6,341 nt of DNA, from contig WGBF01000284.1 of assembly GCA_015494485.1 (NCBI GenBank), forward strand, positions 1 to 6,341, in the 5' to 3' direction. The DNA is from a bacterium. Its GTDB lineage: Bacteria; Calditrichota; Calditrichia; RBG-13-44-9; J042. The notes beneath the pieces are model-generated. The model worked only from the letters and a program-made list of their open reading frames with translations, had not been told where the DNA came from and made no database searches. The translations under genes were made by a program, and so were the position numbers. This document shows positions 1-6,341 of this stretch, one piece after another. Numbering within the stretch: position 1 is the first letter of the stretch; each line of letters begins with the position of its first letter.

Positions 1-49
1 ACAGGATATTCTTGCCACATTCACATTTTTAAACACAGGAGGGGCTGCT

Positions 50-2758
50 ATGTGGGTCAAACAATTCAAACGTTTTTCCATTCCTATTTTTTCAATAGTA
101 CTATTGGGATTTTTAATTTTGGGGTCAGGTTTTTCCCTTCGTGCTCAGGAGAAGGGCACAGTGCGCGGTATTGTTACGGATGCTAAAAGCGGGGATGTCC
201 TGCCAGGGGTAAATATTCAGGTTAAAGGCACATTTTTTGGAACTACCACCGACAACGATGGCGCATATTTCTTATCGCTGAATCCCGGCACATATACCCT
301 GGTATTTTCGTTTCTGGGGTATAAAACGGAACAAAAAACAGTTACGCTTGCTGCGGGAGAAATCGTGAATTTAGACGTTGCCCTTTCAGAAGACGTACTG
401 AATTTGGGCGAAATTGTAGTAGTTGGTACCCACCGAACGGACCGCACCGTGGTGGAATCGCCCACCCCGATTGATGTGTTAACGGTTAAAGAAATCCGAC
501 AAACCGGGCTTACGGAAACCAACCAGATTCTGGAAATGCTCTTACCCTCATTTAACTTTCCTCGCCCAACCATTACCGATGGTACGGATCACGTCCGCCC
601 CGCAACGCTGCGCGGTTTAAGCCCAGACCAAACGCTGGTATTAATCAATGGAAAGCGCCGCCACACTACCGCATTGGTAAACGTAAACGGTTCCATTGGT
701 CGGGGCTCGCAGGCGGTGGATTTAAACGCGATTCCCTCCAACGCCATTGAGCGTGTGGAAGTGTTGCGGGATGGTGCCTCCGCTCAATACGGTTCGGATG
801 CTATTGCAGGGGTTATTAATATTGTGTTAAAATCCGATAACGAACGCAAAATTTCTGCGAATCTGGGACAAACCAAAGCCGGTGATGGTCAAACGGTTCA
901 AATTAGTGCCAATTATGGCTTTACCTTTAAAAATGGTGGATTTTTACATTTCAGCGGGGAAATTCGTAAACGGGAACCAACCAACCGCGCGGGTCTGGAC
1001 CCCCGTCGTCAATATTTTTATGTGAAGGAAGACACTTTACCGGACGGCACCCCGATTCGGGAATATGATCCACGGGAACTGTCATTTAACCGGAAGAATC
1101 ATCGCTACGGGGATTCCAAAGCCGAAGATTATATGCTTTTTGTCAACGCCGGTTTTCCCATTACCAATACAACCTCGTTTTACGCATTTGGTGGTTTTGA
1201 TTTTCGCCGGGGCGAAGCCGGTGGTTTTTATCGTCGGGCGCTGGATAATCGCACCGTGCGCGCCATTTATCCCGACGGCTTTCTCCCCTTAATTGCTCCG
1301 GATGTTCGCGATGTATCCGGTACCGTCGGCATTAAAGGAAATTGGGGGAAATGGGCCTGGGATTTAAGCAACGTGTTTGGTCGGAACGACTTCAAATTCA
1401 ATGTCAAAAATAGCGTGAATGTTTCCCTGGGGACGGCAAGCCCAACCCGTTTTTATGCCGGTACCCTTATTTTTCAACAAAACACCACCACCCTGGATCT
1501 CGTCCGCGAATTCGATTGGGGGTTTGCGTCACCCGTTACCTTTGCAGCAGGTGCTGAACTTCGACTCGAAAATTACCAGATAAAGCAAGGTGAACGGGCC
1601 TCCTGGGTGGACGGCGGTGTACCGATTCTGGACGGCCCCAATGCCGGGGCCAAGGCGCCGGTGGGTAGCCAGGTGTTTCCCGGTTACCGCCCGGACGACG
1701 AAAAAAGCGAATGGCGAAACAATATTGCCACCTATGTCAGTCTGGAAACAAACCTGCTTCCAAACTGGCTGGCCAGTGTTGCTGGTCGTTTCGAACGGTA
1801 CAATGACTTCGGTTCCACCTTTACCGGGAAATTCGCGACCCGTTTCGAATTTTCCAAAGGCATGGCAATTCGGGCATCGGCCAGCAATGGTTTCCGGGCA
1901 CCGTCTATGGGGCAACGGTTCTATTCCTCTACCGCCACGGTATTCATCGATAATATCCCGTATGAAATCCGAACCTTTCCTGTGAATGATCCTGCTGCAC
2001 GCGCATTAGGCGCCAAGGACCTAAAACCGGAAAAGTCCGTTAATTTAAGTGCTGGTATCGCATTGAATCCGTCCAATCGGTTATCGTTAACAGCAGACTA
2101 TTACTACATTACTATTCAGGACCGTATCGTGCTTTCCGAAAACTTCATCGGAAGCTCCATCCGGGATTTTCTGGAATCCAAAGGATTCTCCGGCGTCACA
2201 GGCGGTCGGTTTTTCACCAATGCAGTGGACACCAAAACTCAGGGTTTTGAAATTGTTGCTCGCTATGCTATGGATTTACGGGCGTACGGCCAGTTAATAT
2301 TTACCTTTTCCGGGTATTATAATAAAACAGAAGTAACCCGCGTGTCCGAAACACCGCCACAATTAGCAGATTTTGAAAATGTCCTGCTTGGCCGCTCCGA
2401 AAAAGGCCGTATTGAAGAAGGTCAACCCCGGGATAAATTTAGCATTATGGCCCAATATCAATGGGGAAAACTCAACATCACTGCCCGGACCGTCCGTTTT
2501 GGTGAGTTTACTTTTCGTCACCGTTCAGACCCCACCCGGGACCAGACCTTTAGCCCAAAATGGATAACGGACCTGGATATTTCCTACGAAATTGCAAATC
2601 GGTTTACCATGGCTGTCGGTGGGAATAACATTCTGGATGTGTATCCGGACAAGGCTATTTACCGTAATTCCTTTTTAGGGATTTTCCCCTACACGTTACT
2701 ATCTCCCTACGGATTTAACGGCGCTTACTTTTATACCCGATTTGCCTACACTTTCTAA
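50..2758 (+). CDS. TonB-dependent outer-membrane receptor with N-terminal carboxypeptidase-regulatory-like domain
   Basis: This 902-residue protein is an energised importer (or signal receptor) of the outer membrane. Residues 1-32 form a signal peptide: basic start, hydrophobic stretch about 11-28, probable cut after LRA. Residues about 36-115 resemble the CarboxypepD_reg-like beta-sandwich (GTVRGIVTDAKSGDVLPGVN, later GTYTLVFSFLGYK). EIVVVG at 121-126 is a plausible TonB box. The plug follows to about residue 261 and ends in the typical IERVEVLRDGASAQYGSDAIAGVINIVLK-type segment (234-261, shown here only as the family signature). The rest is a beta-barrel with a late NNILDVYP motif and a C-terminal aromatic residue (YTF), as expected for BAM-dependent insertion. 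The start is fixed by AGGAGG at 37-42, 7 nt before ATG. No SusD-like partner or iron-uptake gene is visible next to it, so the substrate cannot be named; automated annotation would probably say iron-complex receptor. Family assignment is very secure, ligand unknown. Confidence 0.96.
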   Translation: MWVKQFKRFSIPIFSIVLLGFLILGSGFSLRAQEKGTVRGIVTDAKSGDVLPGVNIQVKGTFFGTTTDNDGAYFLSLNPGTYTLVFSFLGYKTEQKTVTLAAGEIVNLDVALSEDVLNLGEIVVVGTHRTDRTVVESPTPIDVLTVKEIRQTGLTETNQILEMLLPSFNFPRPTITDGTDHVRPATLRGLSPDQTLVLINGKRRHTTALVNVNGSIGRGSQAVDLNAIPSNAIERVEVLRDGASAQYGSDAIAGVINIVLKSDNERKISANLGQTKAGDGQTVQISANYGFTFKNGGFLHFSGEIRKREPTNRAGLDPRRQYFYVKEDTLPDGTPIREYDPRELSFNRKNHRYGDSKAEDYMLFVNAGFPITNTTSFYAFGGFDFRRGEAGGFYRRALDNRTVRAIYPDGFLPLIAPDVRDVSGTVGIKGNWGKWAWDLSNVFGRNDFKFNVKNSVNVSLGTASPTRFYAGTLIFQQNTTTLDLVREFDWGFASPVTFAAGAELRLENYQIKQGERASWVDGGVPILDGPNAGAKAPVGSQVFPGYRPDDEKSEWRNNIATYVSLETNLLPNWLASVAGRFERYNDFGSTFTGKFATRFEFSKGMAIRASASNGFRAPSMGQRFYSSTATVFIDNIPYEIRTFPVNDPAARALGAKDLKPEKSVNLSAGIALNPSNRLSLTADYYYITIQDRIVLSENFIGSSIRDFLESKGFSGVTGGRFFTNAVDTKTQGFEIVARYAMDLRAYGQLIFTFSGYYNKTEVTRVSETPPQLADFENVLLGRSEKGRIEEGQPRDKFSIMAQYQWGKLNITARTVRFGEFTFRHRSDPTRDQTFSPKWITDLDISYEIANRFTMAVGGNNILDVYPDKAIYRNSFLGIFPYTLLSPYGFNGAYFYTRFAYTF

Positions 2759-2771
2759 ATGCATTACTATC

Positions 2772-2799
2772 ACCTCCCGGAGAAATTCCTCCGGGAGGT
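2772..2799 (+). terminator. Strong intrinsic terminator of the receptor gene
   Basis: A perfect 11-bp GC-rich stem (ACCTCCCGGAG pairing with CTCCGGGAGGT) encloses the 6-nt loop AAATTC. It is followed by ATTTTATT and begins 13 nt after the receptor stop codon. The T tract is only on the plus-strand side, so it should act mainly on the rightward transcript. It isolates the receptor from the convergent SQR-like gene. Confidence 0.9.
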
Positions 2800-2875
2800 A
2801 TTTTATTCCGGCATTAGGACCGTTTACTACGATCAACCGCTTTCAATATTTTTAAATTCAACACAATAAAACGCC

Positions 2876-2907
2876 AAAATTGAATGAATTTATTGTTCAT
2901 TCGTTTT
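2876..2907 (-). terminator. Possible weak AT-rich terminator of the SQR-like gene
   Basis: Read on the minus strand, a 7-bp stem GAATGAA/TTCATTC (arms at 2882-2888 and 2896-2902) encloses a 7-nt loop. It is followed by AATTTT and lies about 46 nt beyond the SQR-like stop codon. Outer AAAA/TTTT runs could lengthen the stem past one wobble pair and one bulge, which also makes it roughly symmetric and possibly bidirectional. The stem is poor in GC, so its strength is doubtful. No better hairpin was seen for this gene in 2800-2947. Confidence 0.35.
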
Positions 2908-2947
2908 CGATCTTTTTCAGTAAACTTCATGTTTCAGCCCTCCTTTG

Positions 2948-4381
2948 TTATTCCGGAATAATAGACCAACCCGGATACCCTTTAAATTTGTACATAAAGG
3001 TTGTTTGAATCAGCCGTTTCATCCAGGCACCCGCCAAGCCGGCTTCCATGTGGGTCACAAACATATCCCGTCCTTCTTCGTTGGGATATTGCCGCTGGTC
3101 CGGTACCACGGGATAAATAATAATGGTTGCCGCAGAGCCATCCCATAAGGAATCTCCCATCGAGGCAATGCAGGCCGCAAACATTTCACTCATCCGTTCA
3201 TGGTGCGTCATTCGTCCACGCTTTACCAGGTCAATGATATTCAGTGCCACAATACGCCCAATAATGCCGGAAATCATTCCCGTTCGCGGTGGGGCGGGCG
3301 AAATAACGGTCCCGTTGGGGCTTTTCATGGGTTCGGAAATTGGCCCGGGAGGTGCAAAAGCAATACCGGCAGCAAAAATATTCTTATATGTCCGGTTCTG
3401 GTACACGGCAGGCCAGGCTTCGGGAGTATCTTTTAACGTTTCATAATCCAGGCCGTAAATGGCATCGACCAGAATAAAACCTCCTTTGTTCTTAACCTTT
3501 TCCGAAACATCTGCCCCGTTTTTGCCAACTACCTGAATATCCGTGCCTAAAAATTGAGGCAGCAATACGGCAAAATCAAATTCTGTAGTGCCCTCGTTTC
3601 CATCCGCGTCCTCCCAGTGGATTTTGCCTTTTTCCACGCGTTTGACCGCTGTCCTTACCTGCCACTGGATGTCAAATTCGTCAAAAATGGATTGGATGAA
3701 TTGTTCACTGGTAAACGGCTTCCCATTTTTGCGAACAGTGACTCCGCGAATACCAAAATCACCTAACCGGGGTTCATTGGAAATCCACATTAATTGCGCT
3801 TTGTCCCGGATTCCCCGACGGAGTAAATCTTTATGAATATTGGTAATATATTCAAACGCTGCCCCCTGGCAGGTAGCCGCAGGATGACCGGTTCCGACGA
3901 CTATTTTAACCGTTTCCCCTTTTTGCATGCGCTCGACCATTTTTAAATATTCATCCCGCGCCTGAATCGTATGCTCTAAGGTACAAATGGAAAAACTGTT
4001 ACCCGTATCCGGCCCCAGGCCCGGAGTGCCCGCAAAATTCAATTTGGGCCCGGTTGCAATCACCAGGTAATCATAATCCACCCGTTGTTCCCCATGTCCA
4101 TCTGCCAGTTTCACCGTAACATATTGTTCATCCGGATTCAAAACGGTAGCAGCACCGTGCACAAATTTAACGTGCATCCGGTCGTACACCGGCTGAAGCT
4201 TGAAGTTGGTCTTTTCCGGTTTCATTCGGTCCACACCAACCCAAACCAGTGAGGGGATAAATAAAAAATAATCGTATTTATTAATAACTGTTACCTCGTG
4301 GTCTTTTCCCAACGCATCCCCGAGGTACAACGCTGCAGTATGGCCGGCAAATCCGGCACCAATAACAACAACTTTAGCCAT
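2948..4381 (-). CDS. Sulfide:quinone oxidoreductase-like FAD flavoprotein
   Basis: This 477-residue protein of the two-dinucleotide-binding-domain flavoprotein family most resembles sulfide:quinone oxidoreductases, peripheral membrane enzymes that oxidise sulfide to polysulfide or S0 and reduce quinone. The N-terminal VVVIGAGFAG (residues 4-13) is the FAD-binding GxGxxG loop. YLVIATGP (105-112) is the second FAD contact region. VVGTGHPAATCQG (161-173) carries a second Rossmann-like loop. It has exactly three cysteines: C133 (SICTLEH), C171 (ATCQGAAFEY) and C404 (AACIASMGD). Their contexts match the three redox cysteines of characterised SQRs; the AxC-A-x-GD context of the third recalls the Acidithiobacillus enzyme. 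NIFAAGIAF (334-342) is the usual third FAD motif but lacks the common acidic residue. There is no signal peptide; the hydrophobic and aromatic C-terminus could dock on the membrane. The start is supported by AGGAGG (4387-4392 on the minus strand), 5 nt from ATG. Alternatives are a flavocytochrome-c-like sulfide dehydrogenase or an NDH-2-like enzyme, which the three-cysteine pattern makes less likely. No sqr subtype is assigned. Confidence 0.87.
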   Translation of the reverse strand: MAKVVVIGAGFAGHTAALYLGDALGKDHEVTVINKYDYFLFIPSLVWVGVDRMKPEKTNFKLQPVYDRMHVKFVHGAATVLNPDEQYVTVKLADGHGEQRVDYDYLVIATGPKLNFAGTPGLGPDTGNSFSICTLEHTIQARDEYLKMVERMQKGETVKIVVGTGHPAATCQGAAFEYITNIHKDLLRRGIRDKAQLMWISNEPRLGDFGIRGVTVRKNGKPFTSEQFIQSIFDEFDIQWQVRTAVKRVEKGKIHWEDADGNEGTTEFDFAVLLPQFLGTDIQVVGKNGADVSEKVKNKGGFILVDAIYGLDYETLKDTPEAWPAVYQNRTYKNIFAAGIAFAPPGPISEPMKSPNGTVISPAPPRTGMISGIIGRIVALNIIDLVKRGRMTHHERMSEMFAACIASMGDSLWDGSAATIIIYPVVPDQRQYPNEEGRDMFVTHMEAGLAGAWMKRLIQTTFMYKFKGYPGWSIIPE

Positions 4382-4457
4382 ACGGACCTCCTCATGTTTT
4401 GCCTTTGAAGAAATTCAACTATTTCCCCCTCAAAACAGTGAACAGATTTGGTTTGTG

Positions 4458-4486
4458 AATATAAATCAACAATTAATTTTTAGCAA
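4458..4486 (-). promoter_or_regulatory. Candidate sigma70-type promoter for the SQR-like gene
   Basis: On the minus strand, TTGCTA (4481-4486, 4/6 to consensus) and TATATT (4458-4463, 5/6) are separated by exactly 17 bp. Transcription would start near 4451, leaving a leader of about 70 nt before the ATG at 4381. The region is very AT-rich, so chance matches are easy; the right spacing and the position upstream of a real gene are the support. Confidence 0.45.
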
Positions 4487-4518
4487 CAATTTTTTAGCAT
4501 ATGAATTATTTTTTATGT

Positions 4519-4547
4519 TTGATTTTTGCATTGTGAACAAATAAATT
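4519..4547 (+). promoter_or_regulatory. Candidate sigma70-type promoter for the rrf2-cydA operon
   Basis: TTGATT (4519-4524, 4/6 to consensus) and TAAATT (4542-4547, 4/6) are separated by 17 bp. Initiation would fall near 4554, inside the inverted repeat at 4545-4577 and only about 22 nt before the regulator's ATG. The match is modest; the geometry relative to the inverted repeat is what makes it attractive. Confidence 0.4.
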
Positions 4548-4577
4548 CAAACTGAACCAGTTAGGTTTAGTTTAAAT
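4545..4577. promoter_or_regulatory. Imperfect inverted repeat, candidate Rrf2-type operator
   Basis: Arms at 4545-4558 (ATTCAAACTGAACC) and 4564-4577 (GGTTTAGTTTAAAT) pair at 12 of 14 positions around a 5-bp centre, AGTTA. The core AAACTGAACC/GGTTTAGTTT matches at 9 of 10 and spans 25 bp, the size of known IscR-type sites, although the sequence is not the E. coli IscR or NsrR consensus. It covers the end of the candidate -10 box, the predicted start site and the first bases of the regulator's start codon, so a bound dimer would block initiation. That it binds the neighbouring Rrf2 protein is inference. Confidence 0.55.
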
Positions 4578-5040
4578 GAATACTCTGATAAAGCGCGAAC
4601 ATGATTACGCGATTCGGATTTGCGCCTATTTGGCGGGCAATTACCAGAAAGGCCCCCTGCCGCTGCCCCACATCTCCCGGAAACTTTTCATTAGCCTTCC
4701 GTTTGCGAATAAAATTATTCGGCAACTCAAAACAGCCAAGATTGTGAAAACCGTTCAGGGGAAATACGGAGGTGTGTTTTTAATCCGTGACCCGCAGACC
4801 CTTTCATTAATGGAAATACTGGAAGCGGTGGGTTTTCGGGGAGCAGTGAATGCCTGTACAATTCAACCGGAAATTTGCCCCTTTTCGGATCATTGCCGAA
4901 TTCACCGGTATCTTACGGGTCTGGAGGACCAATTATTCAACGCACTTCGCGAAAAAACCATTGCAGACTTTGCATTTTCCGATGCCCATCTGGCATCGGA
5001 ACTTCCGGCCAATAACAAAAACAGAACGGAGGTTTACTGA
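4576..5040 (+). CDS. Rrf2-family transcriptional regulator, probable Fe-S cluster sensor
   Basis: This 154-residue protein has the usual length of the Rrf2 family, dimeric winged-helix repressors or activators that include IscR, NsrR, RsrR, CymR and RirA. The N-terminus REHDYAIRICAYLA (7-20) is the family's first helix. ISLPFANKIIRQLKTAKIV (39-57) is the recognition-helix region, and GKYGGVFLI (62-70) is the wing. C94, C101 and C107 form a CX6CX5C motif where Fe-S members carry their cluster ligands. H110, three residues after the last cysteine, matches the position of the IscR histidine ligand; D10 aligns with the NsrR aspartate. A cluster is therefore likely, but 2Fe-2S versus 4Fe-4S cannot be settled. 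The start codon has only a weak upstream AGG (4563-4565, 10 nt away), so it may be translated poorly; the start is chosen because it gives the standard family N-terminus. It overlaps cydA by one base, so the two are cotranscribed. The likely signal is oxygen, NO, iron or redox state. Confidence 0.93.
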   Translation: MNTLIKREHDYAIRICAYLAGNYQKGPLPLPHISRKLFISLPFANKIIRQLKTAKIVKTVQGKYGGVFLIRDPQTLSLMEILEAVGFRGAVNACTIQPEICPFSDHCRIHRYLTGLEDQLFNALREKTIADFAFSDAHLASELPANNKNRTEVY

Positions 5041-6341
5041 TGGACGTCTTAACCTTATCCCGATGGCAATTTGCCATAACAACTGTTTACCATTTTTTCT
5101 TCGTTCCCCTTACGTTAGGCCTATCCATTTTTATTGCCATTCTGGAAACAGTATATGTTAAAACCGGGAATGAGCAGTATAAGAAACTGGCCAAGTTCTG
5201 GGGAAAATTATTCTTAATTAATTTTGCCATGGGTGTGGTAACCGGTATTGTTCAGGAATTCCAGTTTGGGATGAACTGGTCCGAATATTCCCGATTTGTC
5301 GGGGACATTTTCGGTGCCCCCCTGGCTATCGAAGCCCTGCTGGCATTTTTTCTGGAATCCACTTTTCTGGGGGTGTGGATTTTTGGATGGGAAAAATTAT
5401 CCCGGAAAATGCATCTGGCTGCCATATGGCTGGTGGCAATTGGCTCCAATTTATCCGCGTTATGGATTCTGATTGCCAATTCATTTATGCAGCAGCCGGT
5501 AGGCTTTGTCATTCGCAATGGCCGTGCGGAAATGACGGACTTTTTCGCCTTAATTACAAACGGACACGTCTGGGTTCAATTTCCTCATGTGTTTTTTTCC
5601 GGGATTACCACAGCGGCATTTTTTGTCATTGGCATTAGTGTTTACCATTTACTCCGTAAAGGCAGCGACTTTGAATTGTTTAAAAAATCCTTCCAATATG
5701 GTGTTGTGTACGGTGTAATTGGTGTCCTGTTGGTTACCCTGGAAGGCCATGCTCAGGCCCAGTACATGGTGCGCGTGCAACCCATGAAAATGGCCGCGGC
5801 CGAAGCGTTATGGAATTCCGAAAATCCGGCGGCAATGTCTCTGTTCACCATCGGGGACGAAAAAAACCGCAAAGATGTGTTTGCCATTCGGGTCCCCGGG
5901 TTACTGAGCTTTCTGGCCTACAACAAGTTTAGCGGCGAAGTCAAAGGAATTAACGATTTACAACGGGAATACGAACAAAAGTACGGACCTGGCAACTACG
6001 TACCCCCGGTGGCAATCAGTTACTGGACCTTTCGGCTTATGGTTGGCGCCGGAATTTTAATGTTGTTTCTGGCACTTTTTGGCATCGTCAAAGTCCTGAA
6101 AGAAGACTACAATTTTTCACCCTTCTGGGGCAAAATTTTTATTCTATCCCTATTTTTACCGTACATTGCCAATTCTACCGGGTGGATTTTTACAGAAGTT
6201 GCGCGTCAGCCGTGGGTCGTGTTTGGCGTCATGCTTACTAAAGACGCGGTTTCCCCGGCTGTATCCGTGGGGGAAGTGCTCACCACCCTTATCGGTTTTA
6301 CCCTGGTTTACGCGGCACTAATTGTGGCAGATGTGTATTTA
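5040..6341 (+). CDS. cydA: Cytochrome bd quinol oxidase subunit I (3' end outside window)
   Basis: 434 codons are open to the window edge with no stop. This is the haem-bearing, quinol-oxidising subunit of cytochrome bd, which reduces O2 to water in the inner membrane. Key residues by alignment to memory of E. coli CydA are H18 (high-spin haem b595 ligand, E. coli H19), H183 and M334 (haem b558 ligands, E. coli H186 and M393), E98 and E106 (proton path, E. coli E99 and E107), and K250 and E255 in QPMKMAAAE (quinol site, E. coli K252 and E257). Signatures GDIFGAPLAIE and FFLESTF are intact. K250 to M334 spans 84 residues against 141 in E. coli, so this is a short-Q-loop enzyme. The usual GRQPW reads ARQPW (VARQPW). 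GGAGG (5028-5032) lies 7 nt before ATG; that ATG shares its A with the regulator's TGA stop (TGATG), which suggests coupled translation. cydB would be expected just beyond the window. Confidence 0.97.
   Translation, partial: MDVLTLSRWQFAITTVYHFFFVPLTLGLSIFIAILETVYVKTGNEQYKKLAKFWGKLFLINFAMGVVTGIVQEFQFGMNWSEYSRFVGDIFGAPLAIEALLAFFLESTFLGVWIFGWEKLSRKMHLAAIWLVAIGSNLSALWILIANSFMQQPVGFVIRNGRAEMTDFFALITNGHVWVQFPHVFFSGITTAAFFVIGISVYHLLRKGSDFELFKKSFQYGVVYGVIGVLLVTLEGHAQAQYMVRVQPMKMAAAEALWNSENPAAMSLFTIGDEKNRKDVFAIRVPGLLSFLAYNKFSGEVKGINDLQREYEQKYGPGNYVPPVAISYWTFRLMVGAGILMLFLALFGIVKVLKEDYNFSPFWGKIFILSLFLPYIANSTGWIFTEVARQPWVVFGVMLTKDAVSPAVSVGEVLTTLIGFTLVYAALIVADVYL

Noticed and set aside
1..49. Promoter for the receptor in the first 49 bases
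   Set aside because: TTGCCA at 12-17 looks like a -35 box but no -10 box lies 16-18 bp downstream; the promoter is probably to the left of the window.
217..1985. Open frames of 75-131 codons inside the receptor gene on both strands (for example 1529-1915 minus and 1590-1985 plus)
   Set aside because: They overlap a clearly conserved long coding region, have low-complexity or unfamiliar translations, and lack ribosome binding sites; they are shadows of the receptor reading frame.
50..2758. Receptor as a SusC member of a polysaccharide utilisation locus
   Set aside because: It has the N-terminal regulatory-like domain, but the plug and barrel resemble the iron-complex type receptors, the length is short for SusC, and no SusD-like gene follows.
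2945..3836. Plus-strand open frames opposite the SQR-like gene
   Set aside because: Antisense to a complete, motif-rich flavoprotein gene, with no recognisable domains.
4514..4521. Bacteroidetes-type promoter element TAnnTTTG (TATGTTTG) upstream of the regulator
   Set aside because: No TTG-type -33 element is present at the right distance upstream, and an eight-base match with two free positions is expected by chance in such AT-rich sequence.
4454..4540. Possible FNR/CRP-like sites (TTGTGAATATAAATCAA and TTGTGAACAA)
   Set aside because: Half-sites are incomplete or wrongly spaced for the TTGAT-N4-ATCAA or TGTGA-N6-TCACA palindromes.
5252..5638. Open frames of 87-88 codons on both strands within 5252-5638
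   Set aside because: They lie within cydA, whose frame is continuous from 5040 to the window edge and carries all the expected haem and quinol residues.

Overview
The window carries four protein genes and no RNA gene, CRISPR array or mobile element that I can see. From left to right they are a complete TonB-dependent outer-membrane receptor (+), a complete sulfide:quinone oxidoreductase-like flavoprotein (-), a complete Rrf2-family regulator (+), and cytochrome bd oxidase subunit I, cydA (+), which runs off the right edge.

Organism: the receptor needs an outer membrane, so the host is diderm. A carboxypeptidase-regulatory-like domain placed before the receptor plug is typical of the Bacteroidetes/FCB group. 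Three of the four genes have strong Shine-Dalgarno sequences (AGGAGG or GGAGG, spaced 5-7 nt from the start), which Bacteroidia and Flavobacteriia usually lack. This suggests another FCB-type lineage, such as Calditrichota or Ignavibacteria-like bacteria, but that is a low-certainty inference. Composition looks fairly even across the genes, with no obvious sign of recent transfer.

Layout: 1-49 is the receptor leader with its ribosome binding site. 50-2758 is the receptor, closed by a strong GC-rich intrinsic terminator at 2772-2799. 2759-2947 separates two convergent genes and also holds a weaker AT-rich hairpin that could end the minus-strand transcript. 2948-4381 (-) is the SQR-like gene. 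4382-4575 is an AT-rich divergent promoter region with a candidate sigma70-type promoter for each side. A 14-bp-arm imperfect inverted repeat lies over the predicted start site and start codon of the regulator. 4576-5040 is the Rrf2 regulator and 5040-6341 is cydA; they overlap by one base (TGATG).

How the genes may work together: an SQR passes electrons from sulfide into the quinone pool, and cytochrome bd is a quinol oxidase known in other bacteria to resist sulfide and NO. A Rrf2 regulator with a probable Fe-S cluster sits between them and shares the promoter region. The simplest reading is a small redox-controlled respiratory module (sulfide to quinone to oxygen), with the regulator acting on its own operon and perhaps on SQR. 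The parts are well supported by sequence; the joint regulation is inference. The receptor is probably an independent unit, because it is convergent to SQR and has its own terminator.
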